Positions 1 through 7,033 of a stretch of DNA of 13,518 nucleotides are shown here, one piece after another (positions within the stretch are counted from its first letter, which is position 1; each line of letters begins with the position of its first letter). The position numbers were made by a program, and so were the translations under genes. The notes below the pieces were generated by a model, which was not told the origin of the DNA, did no database searches, and worked only from the letters and a program-made list of their open reading frames with translations. The stretch covers positions 1 through 13,518 of the forward strand of contig JAEWIR010000018.1 in the NCBI GenBank assembly GCA_023386965.1, in the 5' to 3' direction. Origin of the DNA: Bacteroidota bacterium (GTDB lineage: Bacteria; Bacteroidota; Bacteroidia; Flavobacteriales; Weeksellaceae).

Positions 1-375
1 AATGCGCGCTTACTCAGTATGTCAGCAGAATGGATCCACCGATTCCGCGCGCTGAACCTTAAACCCGTACAGATAGCCGACCTGAATGATAAATACACCG
101 ATGTAAACTCAGATTTCGATCATCTGAGTGCAGAAGTGAACAGTCTGATCTCAATGTTTTTGGCACTCAGTGACCAGAAAGCCAACCGCGTCATGAAGCT
201 GCTGACCCAGTTTTCCGTTTATTTTCTTCCTATCACCTTTATCGCTGGTGTTTACGGTATGAATTTCCGGTACATGCCGGAACTGCAAAGCCCCTACGGT
301 TATTTTGGTACACTGGCAGGAATGGGTCTGGTAGTGCTGATCATTTATCTGTACATGCGCAGGAAACGCTGGTAA
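1..375 (+). CDS. corA: CorA family magnesium/divalent cation transporter, C-terminal part
   Basis: This is the 3' end of a gene that starts before the window; the frame is open from base 1, so the ATG at 19 is an internal Met and not the start. CorA proteins are homopentameric inner-membrane channels that import Mg2+ (some also Co2+ or Ni2+). The visible part holds the end of the long stalk helix, then TM1 (about 190-258) ending in the signature YGMNF, with the Gly-Met-Asn triad at 256-264 forming the selectivity filter. A short periplasmic loop and TM2 (about 301-357) follow, and the protein ends in the usual basic tail RRKRW. The C-terminal architecture is complete and normal for the family. 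The N-terminal cytoplasmic funnel is outside the window, so CorA cannot be separated from the related ZntB on that part, although the GMN motif and tail fit CorA well. No clear terminator follows. Confidence 0.93.
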   Translation, partial: NARLLSMSAEWIHRFRALNLKPVQIADLNDKYTDVNSDFDHLSAEVNSLISMFLALSDQKANRVMKLLTQFSVYFLPITFIAGVYGMNFRYMPELQSPYGYFGTLAGMGLVVLIIYLYMRRKRW

Positions 376-428
376 CAGGAAAAACACCCTTTTTTTGACC
401 GTCCATATGCAGGCTTTTCTTTTATTCC

Positions 429-436
429 TAATTTTG
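429..436 (+). promoter_or_regulatory. Candidate -7 promoter element of the patatin gene
   Basis: TAATTTTG matches the Bacteroidota sigma-A -7 consensus TAnnTTTG at every fixed position. It lies 51 bases before the ATG at 488. The -33 region is weak: TATG at 406-409, 19 bases upstream, is one base from TTTG. Assignment is by motif and position only. Confidence 0.45.
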
Positions 437-487
437 GTTATATAATGACGACCAATGCCTTAACCGCATTGGATAAAAACGATAACC

Positions 488-2068
488 ATGAAAACTGACC
501 AGCTGAACCAGCTGCTGCAGGACAATACGCTCAACCGGGAATCGAGGGCCATGCTCACCGGGATGCACGAACGCTTGTCGGCAAAGGAATATTCGGATAT
601 ACTTGATTCCCAGGGTAATCAGTACATCAATTTTGTTCAGGAGGGCGGTGGTGTGTGGGGAACCGCTCTGGTGGGCTATCTTTATGCCCTGGAGACCTTC
701 GGTATCCGCTTCCTTAGGATTGCCGGAACGAGTGCGGGAGCAATTAATACTATACTTATTGCAGCGCTGGGCGACCGGTCCCGAAACAAAAGTTCTGTAA
801 TCAAGGATGTTCTTTTCAACTGGAATTTTGTTGATTTTATGGACGGAAAATCCATCGTCCGCACGATGGCCGGTGTTCTGCTTAAAAATCCAAAACTGCT
901 GAAGCGCAGCATGTATTTATTGCTTGTCCTTCTGCTTATTATCATTCTTTTTCCTGTTGTCACGCTGCTCCGTCCGTTCTCCATCTGGTTTTATCTTGTA
1001 CCGCTTATCATCCTCGTCATTGTTGCACTCGGGGTGCGCTATTATTATGATCTCTTCCGCAGAAACCGTGTCGGCCTTAATCCGGGGCACTCCTTTGAGC
1101 GCAAACTGAAGCAGACACTGGATCATTTTGGAATCAGGACCGTAGAAGAACTTAATGCCGTATATAATAAAAAAGGTGCGGAACTCAACCTTAATTACCG
1201 CTTTGGAAATACTTCAGAATATTATTTTAACGCGCTTGATCATGTGCAGGAAATCCATGCTGAAAAGGCCGCATCCATAGATGAAAACCGCTACCGGACC
1301 TTTCTTGAAACCATGAGGAATACCGAACTGTATAAGAGTAATCCGTTCATGCTCCTGCGGTCTGATTACACCGTTATAACTACTGACATCAATTCGCGGA
1401 TTAAGGTTGAATTTCCGAAAATGGCTGATCTTTACTGGACACACAAAGACATCTGCGATATCAGCCCGGCTAAATTTGTAAGGGCCTCCATGGCTGTACC
1501 CTATTTTTTTGAGCCTATGGTCCATAAGATCAACCGCAGCGAGCCGGAAATTATCAGCGCCTGGAAATTCAGGCTGAACGCCGATCCGAAAGGAGTGTTT
1601 GACGAAGCCGTGTTTATTGATGGCGGCAGCATCTCCAATTTCCCTATTGACATTTTTCACGAAAACGATATATTCTATCCGCGGATTCCTGTATTTGGCG
1701 TACGGCTGACGGACAGCAGTGAGGCCGGTGCCGAAAATGGCCTGGGGAGCAAAAAAATACTTAAAGGTCCCGGCAGTTACCTGATGAATATTTTTGATAC
1801 GCTGCGCGGTTATAATGACAAAACTTTCCTGACCAAGTATACCTTCTACAGCAAGCACAGCATTCAGACGGTAGACTGCAGTCCAAGCAGCTGGCTCAAC
1901 TTCTTCATGAAGGATGCGGAAAAGACCGAACTGTTCAACAAAGGTTTTCGTGCCGGTCTTGAGTTTTTGGACCGTTTCGACTGGGAAAAATATAAAACCG
2001 AAAGAATGCTGGTTGCACTTAAGGAAAGAAAAATCCTCAAAGACGAAAATGAACCAACAGTAGGATAG
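488..2068 (+). CDS. Patatin-like phospholipase with internal transmembrane hairpin
   Basis: Predicted serine lipid acyl hydrolase of the patatin family (Ser-Asp dyad), 526 aa. The oxyanion-hole glycine motif GGGVWG is at residues 53-58. The nucleophile elbow GTSAG is at 80-84, making Ser82 the nucleophile. The block RASMAVPYFFEP is at 332-343, and the catalytic Asp is D378 in the DGG motif 378-380. All catalytic elements are present, so activity is expected. Residues 142-188 contain two strongly hydrophobic segments (about 142-160 and 166-184) separated by a short LRPF turn, placed between the nucleophile and the catalytic Asp. This would tether the enzyme to a membrane. No signal peptide is seen, so the catalytic part is probably cytoplasmic. 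The Trp in GGGVWG replaces the Arg/Lys common in other patatins. The substrate cannot be read from sequence. The gene stands alone between corA and an unrelated small gene and probably has its own promoter at 429-436. Confidence 0.92.
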   Translation: MKTDQLNQLLQDNTLNRESRAMLTGMHERLSAKEYSDILDSQGNQYINFVQEGGGVWGTALVGYLYALETFGIRFLRIAGTSAGAINTILIAALGDRSRNKSSVIKDVLFNWNFVDFMDGKSIVRTMAGVLLKNPKLLKRSMYLLLVLLLIIILFPVVTLLRPFSIWFYLVPLIILVIVALGVRYYYDLFRRNRVGLNPGHSFERKLKQTLDHFGIRTVEELNAVYNKKGAELNLNYRFGNTSEYYFNALDHVQEIHAEKAASIDENRYRTFLETMRNTELYKSNPFMLLRSDYTVITTDINSRIKVEFPKMADLYWTHKDICDISPAKFVRASMAVPYFFEPMVHKINRSEPEIISAWKFRLNADPKGVFDEAVFIDGGSISNFPIDIFHENDIFYPRIPVFGVRLTDSSEAGAENGLGSKKILKGPGSYLMNIFDTLRGYNDKTFLTKYTFYSKHSIQTVDCSPSSWLNFFMKDAEKTELFNKGFRAGLEFLDRFDWEKYKTERMLVALKERKILKDENEPTVG

Positions 2069-2097
2069 GGTCAATCTAAAATACCGTGATACTATCA

Positions 2098-2141
2098 GCA
2101 GTTTTTATTCTGCCTTGCTTTCACTTCAAATTAAAAACTGC
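2098..2141 (+). repeat. Inverted repeat just upstream of the gene at 2145
   Basis: Perfect 10-base arms, GCAGTTTTTA at 2098-2107 and TAAAAACTGC at 2132-2141, are separated by 24 bases. The right arm ends three bases before the ATG at 2145. No T-run follows, so it is not a standard terminator. In RNA it could form a hairpin close to the start codon. Confidence 0.55.
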
Positions 2142-2144
2142 GAC

Positions 2145-2687
2145 ATGGACGAGATGCTAAAAACCATACTTACAGCTTTGCTTAGCGGTGCTGTTGTTTC
2201 TGCCGTCCTGGGTCTTGTCTTTAAACGAAGGACGGAGACGATTACGGCCGAGATAAAAAACCAGTTTGAAATGAATCTGCTTCGCAGGAAGACGGGGCAG
2301 CAGTGGAAGGAGAAAGCACTGATTGAGCTGTATGGTCCTCTAAACTACCATTTTACAAGAACAAAAAAAGCGCTGAGCCGCTATACCGACAAAAACCTAT
2401 ATCTTGAGGTGAACATATTTAAGGATTCCAACCAAAAGATCAGGGATCTGCTGCTGGAAAAATCCTACCTGATTTATCCGGAACTGACCGGCGATGCCGA
2501 GGAACTGATCACTCATTACGATGTCTGGCTGGAGCAATATCATAAATTGCGGGTGAATCCGGATCCGGCAGAGGTGGCAGCAACATTTGTATTTGTGCAG
2601 GACCTGGGATTCCCTTTCCCGCGCGCCGCCGAGGAGAAATTCAAGCAGAAATACCGCGAGCTTTGGAATGACGTCTATAAAAACTGA
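2145..2687 (+). CDS. Uncharacterised protein with single N-terminal membrane anchor
   Basis: I do not recognise a named family. I chose the ATG at 2145 (180 aa). The open frame extends to a TTG at 2115, but that codon lies inside the loop of an inverted repeat and TTG starts are rare here. An ATG at 2154 is equally possible. From 2145, one hydrophobic segment (about residues 6-25, TILTALLSGAVVSAVLGLVF) is followed by a basic KRR, which suggests an inward-facing anchor with the rest in the cytoplasm. The remainder is soluble, charged and apparently mostly helical, rich in Lys, Glu, Leu and Tyr, with no cysteine and no visible catalytic motif. The gene is convergent with holB, with only 11 bases between the stop codons, and codon use resembles its neighbours. 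Real-gene status is supported by length, composition and lack of a competing frame. Function is unknown. Confidence 0.75.
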   Translation: MDEMLKTILTALLSGAVVSAVLGLVFKRRTETITAEIKNQFEMNLLRRKTGQQWKEKALIELYGPLNYHFTRTKKALSRYTDKNLYLEVNIFKDSNQKIRDLLLEKSYLIYPELTGDAEELITHYDVWLEQYHKLRVNPDPAEVAATFVFVQDLGFPFPRAAEEKFKQKYRELWNDVYKN

Positions 2688-2698
2688 TGATTCACCGA

Positions 2699-3814
2699 TT
2701 AGGCGGATTTGTGAATATAGCGTGAAAGCTTGATGCCAAGGTCAGTCCACACAATCCGGGGATTGGCATTGCGCTGCAGGTGATAGTCGGCTTCATTGAT
2801 TTCGGTAATGATGCTTTCGATATTCGCGCCGTGGATGAACTTGCTGAAACTGTCCCAGTTAAATCCTCCGGACTCAATTTTTTTATGTACAAGTTCCGGT
2901 ACCCCGTAGTTCTGTATCATGGCCATGCGGAACATCTCAGCGCAGTAATCCAGAAAATTTTTCTGTTTTTCGCGGTTCCAGCCAGCGATGGAACGTGCCC
3001 AAAGTATGATGTTCTTCAGGAATTCCGGTCTTTTCTTCACCTGAAAAGCATCGCGTACCCACTGCACGAAGAGTTCCTCAAATTCGGTGCTGCCTTCCTG
3101 CTGCAACAGCTTCAATGCGGTATTGAGGTTGCCCTGCGACTGGTGAATCACTGATTTCTGCCGGTCTTCGCCCAGCTTGTAGTTCTCTGAAAGATAATCA
3201 CTCAACTCACTGTCCGACAGACGGGGAACCTGAACCAACTGTGTACGCGAAAGGATAGTAGGCAGTAAATCATCAGCATTTTCGGCTGTGAGAAGGATAA
3301 CTGTCTTTTCCGGCGGTTCTTCCAAAAACTTCAGGAGTTTGTTGGAGGCCGGAGCGTTCAGTTTATCGGCGCGCCAGATAATGAGGATCTTGCTGCCGCC
3401 TTCAAAACTTTTAAGAGCAAATTTTTTATTCTGCTCCTCAACTTCATCGGCCGAGATAAAAAGCTGTTTGTTCTCGGACTCCAGGAAATTGCTCCAGTCA
3501 TCAAAACTCGAGTATGGATTGGCGAGTATCATTTGCCTGAACTGATAAAAGAACTGTTTGGACAGTGAAGACCTGTTCGCGGTAAAAACCGGGAAGCTGA
3601 AGTGGAGGTCCACATGATTAAGATGCGCTACACGCTGCGCCGCCGTAGGGTTTTCCTGCTGCAGGATTTCTGCGGCATACGCCAGTGCCAACGGCAGGGT
3701 GCCGTATCCTTCCTTGCCCAAAAACAATTGGGCATGGCTGATGCGTTGATTCTGAATACTTTTTTTGAGCTGATCCTTCAGCAATTGCTGTCCGGCAATA
3801 AGGTCCCAATCCAT
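2699..3814 (-). CDS. holB: DNA polymerase III subunit delta' (clamp loader)
   Basis: Delta' is the stator subunit of the clamp loader that, with DnaX and delta, opens the beta clamp for replication. The protein is 371 aa. The N-terminal AAA+ fold begins with WDLIAGQQLLKDQL and ISHAQLFLGKEGYGTL (residues 25-40). Its P-loop-like GKEGYGT (33-39) lacks the ATP-binding Lys, as is usual for delta'. A Walker B-like strand KILIIWRAD (142-150) is followed by SNKLLKFLEEPPEKTVILL (157-175), very characteristic of DnaX/HolB proteins. Sensor 1 is SRT (189-191) in place of the common SRC. The zinc-binding cysteine cluster seen in many delta' subunits is absent; the only Cys is in the C-terminal helical domain. 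Convergent with the gene at 2145 and divergent from the outer-membrane barrel gene. A near-start -7 element is noted separately. Confidence 0.9.
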   Translation of the reverse strand: MDWDLIAGQQLLKDQLKKSIQNQRISHAQLFLGKEGYGTLPLALAYAAEILQQENPTAAQRVAHLNHVDLHFSFPVFTANRSSLSKQFFYQFRQMILANPYSSFDDWSNFLESENKQLFISADEVEEQNKKFALKSFEGGSKILIIWRADKLNAPASNKLLKFLEEPPEKTVILLTAENADDLLPTILSRTQLVQVPRLSDSELSDYLSENYKLGEDRQKSVIHQSQGNLNTALKLLQQEGSTEFEELFVQWVRDAFQVKKRPEFLKNIILWARSIAGWNREKQKNFLDYCAEMFRMAMIQNYGVPELVHKKIESGGFNWDSFSKFIHGANIESIITEINEADYHLQRNANPRIVWTDLGIKLSRYIHKSA

Positions 3815-3818
3815 GTTT

Positions 3819-3826
3819 CAAAGATA
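3819..3826 (-). promoter_or_regulatory. Candidate -7 element next to the holB start
   Basis: Read on the minus strand, TATCTTTG is a perfect match to TAnnTTTG and lies only four bases before the holB ATG. If used, transcription would start at or very close to the ATG, giving a leaderless or nearly leaderless message. No good -33 TTG is visible upstream, so a chance match is possible. Confidence 0.3.
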
Positions 3827-3913
3827 GGCTTTTTGCTGTAATCCGGGGATCCCTCTGAGTCAGTTGGAAGGGTCTTGACGAGGTTTGACGCTGATAATCA
3901 CTTAACAAACTTT

Positions 3914-3935
3914 AACCAAAGGAAATTTCCTGGTT
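3914..3935. repeat. Inverted repeat over the promoter region of the barrel-lptC genes
   Basis: A perfect 12-base palindrome AGGAAATTTCCT (3920-3931) is flanked by AACC (3914-3917) and GGTT (3932-3935), with two unpaired A bases on the left side. It lies 14 bases upstream of the -7-like sequence at 3950-3957 and its right arm covers the place of the -33 element, which is where an operator would act. No regulator is identified. Confidence 0.4.
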
Positions 3936-3957
3936 TCAGTTATAATTAGGATATTTG
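3926..3957 (+). promoter_or_regulatory. Candidate promoter of the barrel-lptC genes
   Basis: GATATTTG (3950-3957) matches TAnnTTTG except for the first base. TTTC at 3926-3929, 20 bases upstream, is one base from the -33 TTTG. The start codon is 22 bases downstream of the -7 element. This is the best candidate in the 165-bp divergent region. Confidence 0.4.
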
Positions 3958-3979
3958 CGCATTATTTTAAAAATTAAGA

Positions 3980-5254
3980 ATGAAACATATTTTCGCCCTG
4001 TCCTTCATTACCGCGGGATTTTTCCTAAACGCTCAGAATATTGGAAATTCTCCCTACGCCGCTTACGGTATTGGAGATGTAAAATATGACAACACGGTGG
4101 AAAATACTGGGATGGCCGGACTAACCACTGCCTATATCACAGATTTTAACAGCAGTTTCAACTTTATGAATCCGGCTGCCAACGAAAACCTGCAGCTTAC
4201 TGCAATTAAGGTAGAGGCAACCAACGAGAATAATTTCTTCCGCTCAGACTACAACGATTATAAGGTAACCAAGCATTCCACTTACCTTTCCAATATTTCC
4301 ATTGCTTTTCCGCTTTCACAAAAAGTGAAGTTCGGACTGGGCTATCAGCCTTACAGTTCCAAAAGTTATGATGTCATGGTTTCTAAGACCGAGGCAGACG
4401 GATCGGTAAAACTGAATGCCTACCATGGTGAGGGATCTCTCAATACCGTTCAGGCCGCGGTATCCTATCAAATATCGCCTGCATTTGCACTAGGTTTAAG
4501 GACCAATTTCTATTTCGGGAATCTGTATGATATAGACGAGTTGGTTTCTTCCAATGCTGAACTGATCAACGGTTACGAAACCAGGAACCGCGTAAACAAT
4601 TTTAATTTTACTGCCGGGGCGACCTATCAGAAAAAATTCGAAAATGACAGAAAACTTACTTTGGGTGCCACAACCACATTTGGCAACAGCAGTAAGATGG
4701 AATCCACTTACACAAACAGTACCTATTTCTATAACAATAACGAAGTTAAGAATTACGTAAGCATCATAGAGGAAACAAACACGACGGCCAATAACCTGCT
4801 GCCTATGGAAGCTTCAGTGGGTCTTGGTTTCGGGCATAACCAACGCTGGTTTGTAGGATCGCAGGTAAACTACCGGAGAGGCGAGACCATTCAGTCCCTG
4901 GGACAGGATTTCCTGAATAAAGATTCATACAGGGTTGCTGCCGGTGGCTGGATCCTGCCTAATGTTAATAATTTCCGGAATTATTTTGAAAGGATCATTT
5001 ACCGTTACGGTGCCTTTTATGAGAAAGGAAATCTCCGTATCAATGATACGGATATTAACAGATTCGGCGTGACTTTCGGTGCTACATTGCCTTTCAAAAA
5101 TACCTCTATAAACCGTATGAGCGGTCTTGATGTCGCTGTGGAGCTGGGCAAGAGAGGAACTTTGAGCAATAACCTGGTGAACCAGAATTATATTAATCTG
5201 AAAGTTGGATTCAACTTTGCGGACCGTTGGTTCCAAAAAAGGCTTTATAACTAA
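3980..5254 (+). CDS. FadL-like outer membrane beta-barrel protein
   Basis: 424 aa with a Sec signal peptide: MKHIF, then a hydrophobic core, with likely cleavage after Ala18 or Gln19 before NIGNSPYAAYGIG. The mature N-terminus GMAGLTTAY and the following FMNPAANENL resemble the FadL/OmpP1 N-terminal hatch with its NPA motif. The rest consists of alternating amphipathic strands, rich in Tyr, Asn and Gly with polar loops, ending in KVGFNFADRWFQKRLYN, the kind of aromatic-terminated last strand recognised for barrel insertion. FadL proteins pass hydrophobic molecules across the outer membrane; the ligand here is unknown. The stop codon directly abuts the lptC start, so the two genes are almost certainly co-transcribed and perhaps translationally coupled, pointing to a role in envelope biogenesis. 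Barrel character is well supported; the substrate is not. Confidence 0.85.
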   Translation: MKHIFALSFITAGFFLNAQNIGNSPYAAYGIGDVKYDNTVENTGMAGLTTAYITDFNSSFNFMNPAANENLQLTAIKVEATNENNFFRSDYNDYKVTKHSTYLSNISIAFPLSQKVKFGLGYQPYSSKSYDVMVSKTEADGSVKLNAYHGEGSLNTVQAAVSYQISPAFALGLRTNFYFGNLYDIDELVSSNAELINGYETRNRVNNFNFTAGATYQKKFENDRKLTLGATTTFGNSSKMESTYTNSTYFYNNNEVKNYVSIIEETNTTANNLLPMEASVGLGFGHNQRWFVGSQVNYRRGETIQSLGQDFLNKDSYRVAAGGWILPNVNNFRNYFERIIYRYGAFYEKGNLRINDTDINRFGVTFGATLPFKNTSINRMSGLDVAVELGKRGTLSNNLVNQNYINLKVGFNFADRWFQKRLYN

Positions 5255-5845
5255 ATGAAAGCATTTCTTTGCGGTCAGAAATTTAAAAATATAGCCTGCC
5301 TTTTGGGTCTGGCTATATTTTTTATATCCTGCGAGGAAGATCTCACCACCGTAAATTCAAAGACCAAGAAAGTGAACTTTCCTTCGCAGGTGATTTACGA
5401 TGCGAAAATTGTGCAGCGTGATTCCGGAAGGGTCAAGATGCGTGCAACTGCACCGCTTATAGAAAAATTTGAACTCATTGACACACCCTATGTGGTGGCA
5501 AGGAAGGGAATTGATATTGAATATTTTGACCGTAAAAATCCTGATAAGCCTGGCAGGATCACTGCCAAATTTGCGAAGATGACCGAGATGAAGCGCTTTT
5601 ATGAAGCGCGGGGAAATGTGAAGGTGGTCACTAGTGAAGGGCAGATGTTTGCTATGCAGACTGTGTTTTGGGATCAGGCAAAAAAGGAAATATATACTTC
5701 CGATACGGTTTACGTAACGGACAAAGACGGCTCCACGCTCGTAGCAGCCAACGGAATGAGGGCCAAGGACGATTTTTCTGAATATACCTTCCTCAACAAT
5801 GCAGGTGACATCAACGCCAAAAAAATTCCCGAGCAGAAAAAATAA
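5255..5845 (+). CDS. lptC: LPS export protein LptC (lipoprotein form)
   Basis: LptC receives lipopolysaccharide from the inner-membrane LptB2FG transporter and passes it to the periplasmic bridge LptA. This 196-aa protein begins with a signal sequence ending in the lipobox FISC (residues 23-26), so Cys26 should be lipidated. E. coli LptC instead uses a transmembrane anchor; lipoprotein forms are usual in Bacteroidota. The body has the OstA/LptC beta pattern: an early block VNFPSQVIYDAKIVQRDSG, then the region around IDIEYFD, and the repeating edge GRITAKFAKM, FYEARGNVKVVTSEGQMF and IYTSDTVYV typical of the LptA/LptC jellyroll. The gene starts on the base after the stop of the outer-membrane barrel gene, with no intergenic space. 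anmK follows 50 bases downstream on the same strand. No truncation is seen, and length is normal for the family. Confidence 0.88.
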   Translation: MKAFLCGQKFKNIACLLGLAIFFISCEEDLTTVNSKTKKVNFPSQVIYDAKIVQRDSGRVKMRATAPLIEKFELIDTPYVVARKGIDIEYFDRKNPDKPGRITAKFAKMTEMKRFYEARGNVKVVTSEGQMFAMQTVFWDQAKKEIYTSDTVYVTDKDGSTLVAANGMRAKDDFSEYTFLNNAGDINAKKIPEQKK

Positions 5846-5895
5846 GCAGGCCAGTCTGTCATTGTGCCCACTGTGGTGATTATATAGAAGTTATT

Positions 5896-6945
5896 ATGAT
5901 TTATCATGCAATTGGCCTAATGTCCGGCACCAGCCTGGACGGGCTGGATATCTGTCATGCGTCATTCAGTCATACGCCGGATGACGGCTGGAATTACCGT
6001 ATCCTTCACTGTGAAACCGTTAAATATTCTGCTGCCTGGGAACAGGCATTACGTGATGCAAGAACGGTTTCTGCAGAGGACCTGTTTGCGCTGAATGCGG
6101 CATACGGGAAATATTTGGGCGAACAGGTAAATCTCTTTCTTAATAATAATGGTTTAACGCCGCCGGACGTCATCGGTTCTCATGGTCACACTGTCTTTCA
6201 CCAGCCACACCGCGGATTCACTGTGCAGATTGGTGAGGGACGGGCTATAAGGATGGTGAATGATGTGCCGGTGGTCTATGATTTCCGCAGTGCCGATGTA
6301 CTGCGCGGCGGCAACGGTGCACCGCTGGTTCCTATTGGTGACCGGCATCTTTTTGCTGAATACGGTGCCTGCCTTAATTTGGGCGGTTTTTCAAACATAT
6401 CACTGGAGCATGCAGGTCAGCGCATTGCCTTTGATGTCTGTCCGGTGAATATAGTACTTAACCGGTTTGCGCAAGTGCTGGGCGAACGGTTTGACCCCGG
6501 CGGCCAATTGGCCGCTGCAGGAACCATAGACCATCAAGTTCTGCAAGAGTTGAACGAACGTGATTTTTACCGCTTGTCGCCGCCTAAATCATTGGGTGCC
6601 GAATGGGTGGACCGGCAAGTTTTGCCCCTGCTTGAGCCACTTTCTGCCCGGGATGCCCTGGCTACTTATACAGAGCACGCTGCCAGCCAAATCGCCCTGG
6701 CTCTGGACAACTTTGAAGTAAACAGTTTATTGATAACTGGAGGTGGTGCTTACAATACTTATCTTCTGGAAAGAATAGCTGCCCGTACCAGCTGTAAATT
6801 AGCTATACCGGAAAACGAAGTAGTGGAATTCAAAGAGGCGCTTATTTTCGCTTTTATGGCCGTTTTGCGCCTGCGGGAGGAAAATAATGTACTTTCCTCG
6901 GCTACCGGCAGTGACAGGGACCATTGCAGTGGTATTTTGGTGTAG
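5896..6945 (+). CDS. anmK: Anhydro-N-acetylmuramic acid kinase
   Basis: AnmK opens and phosphorylates 1,6-anhydro-MurNAc to MurNAc-6-phosphate, recycling cell-wall sugar in the cytoplasm. The 349-aa protein carries the family signatures in order: the phosphate-binding GLMSGTSLDGLD (residues 7-18), GSHGHTVFH (94-102), VYDFRSADVLRGGNGAPLVP (127-146) with D129 as the likely catalytic base, CLNLGGFSNIS (159-169), the Bacteroidota-type DVCPVNIVLN (180-189), DPGGQLAAAG (200-209), and the second nucleotide site ITGGGAYNTYL (280-290). The C-terminal EALIFAFMA helix closes the fold. One variation is GGNGAPL where GGQGAPL is more usual. Length matches the family. The gene lies 50 bases after lptC on the same strand; it may be read with the barrel-lptC pair, as no strong terminator or good -7 element is seen between them. 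Confidence 0.95.
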   Translation: MIYHAIGLMSGTSLDGLDICHASFSHTPDDGWNYRILHCETVKYSAAWEQALRDARTVSAEDLFALNAAYGKYLGEQVNLFLNNNGLTPPDVIGSHGHTVFHQPHRGFTVQIGEGRAIRMVNDVPVVYDFRSADVLRGGNGAPLVPIGDRHLFAEYGACLNLGGFSNISLEHAGQRIAFDVCPVNIVLNRFAQVLGERFDPGGQLAAAGTIDHQVLQELNERDFYRLSPPKSLGAEWVDRQVLPLLEPLSARDALATYTEHAASQIALALDNFEVNSLLITGGGAYNTYLLERIAARTSCKLAIPENEVVEFKEALIFAFMAVLRLREENNVLSSATGSDRDHCSGILV

Positions 6946-7009
6946 CTTTTCCGTGCATATAAACCCTGCTTTTGACCAAAAAATAATTCCGTGGCTCGGG
7001 CAATAGCAA

Positions 7010-7017
7010 TATCTTTG
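7010..7017 (+). promoter_or_regulatory. Candidate -7 promoter element of the nucleoid-associated protein gene
   Basis: TATCTTTG matches TAnnTTTG perfectly and lies 16 bases before the ATG at 7034. The -33 region has only a TTC (6987-6989) at a 20-base spacing. The resulting leader would be very short. Confidence 0.5.
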
Positions 7018-7033
7018 CACTGCTCAAATTTGA

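Noticed and set aside
19..21. ATG as the start of a short CorA-like gene
   Set aside because: The frame is open back to base 1 and the encoded part begins inside the CorA stalk helix, so this is an internal Met of a gene cut by the window edge.
376..400. A-rich and T-rich runs after corA as a terminator
   Set aside because: The only pairing is five A-T pairs around CACCC; there is no GC-rich stem.
1214..2074. Long open frame of 286 codons on the minus strand
   Set aside because: It lies fully antisense to the patatin gene, whose catalytic motifs are certain; its translation has no recognisable domain. A shadow of the real gene.
2115..2144. TTG start extending the unknown protein by 10 residues
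   Set aside because: TTG is a rare start, lies in the loop of an inverted repeat, and the added residues precede the natural N-terminus of a membrane anchor. The ATG at 2145 fits better.
5333..5341. Acidic residues after the LptC lipobox Cys as a surface-export signal
   Set aside because: LptC must work in the periplasm with the inner-membrane transporter; CEED does not clearly match the known surface lipoprotein signals of this phylum.
5846..5895. Separate promoter for anmK
   Set aside because: No TAnnTTTG match in the 50-base gap; TATATAG is present but alone is not convincing, so read-through from lptC is more likely.
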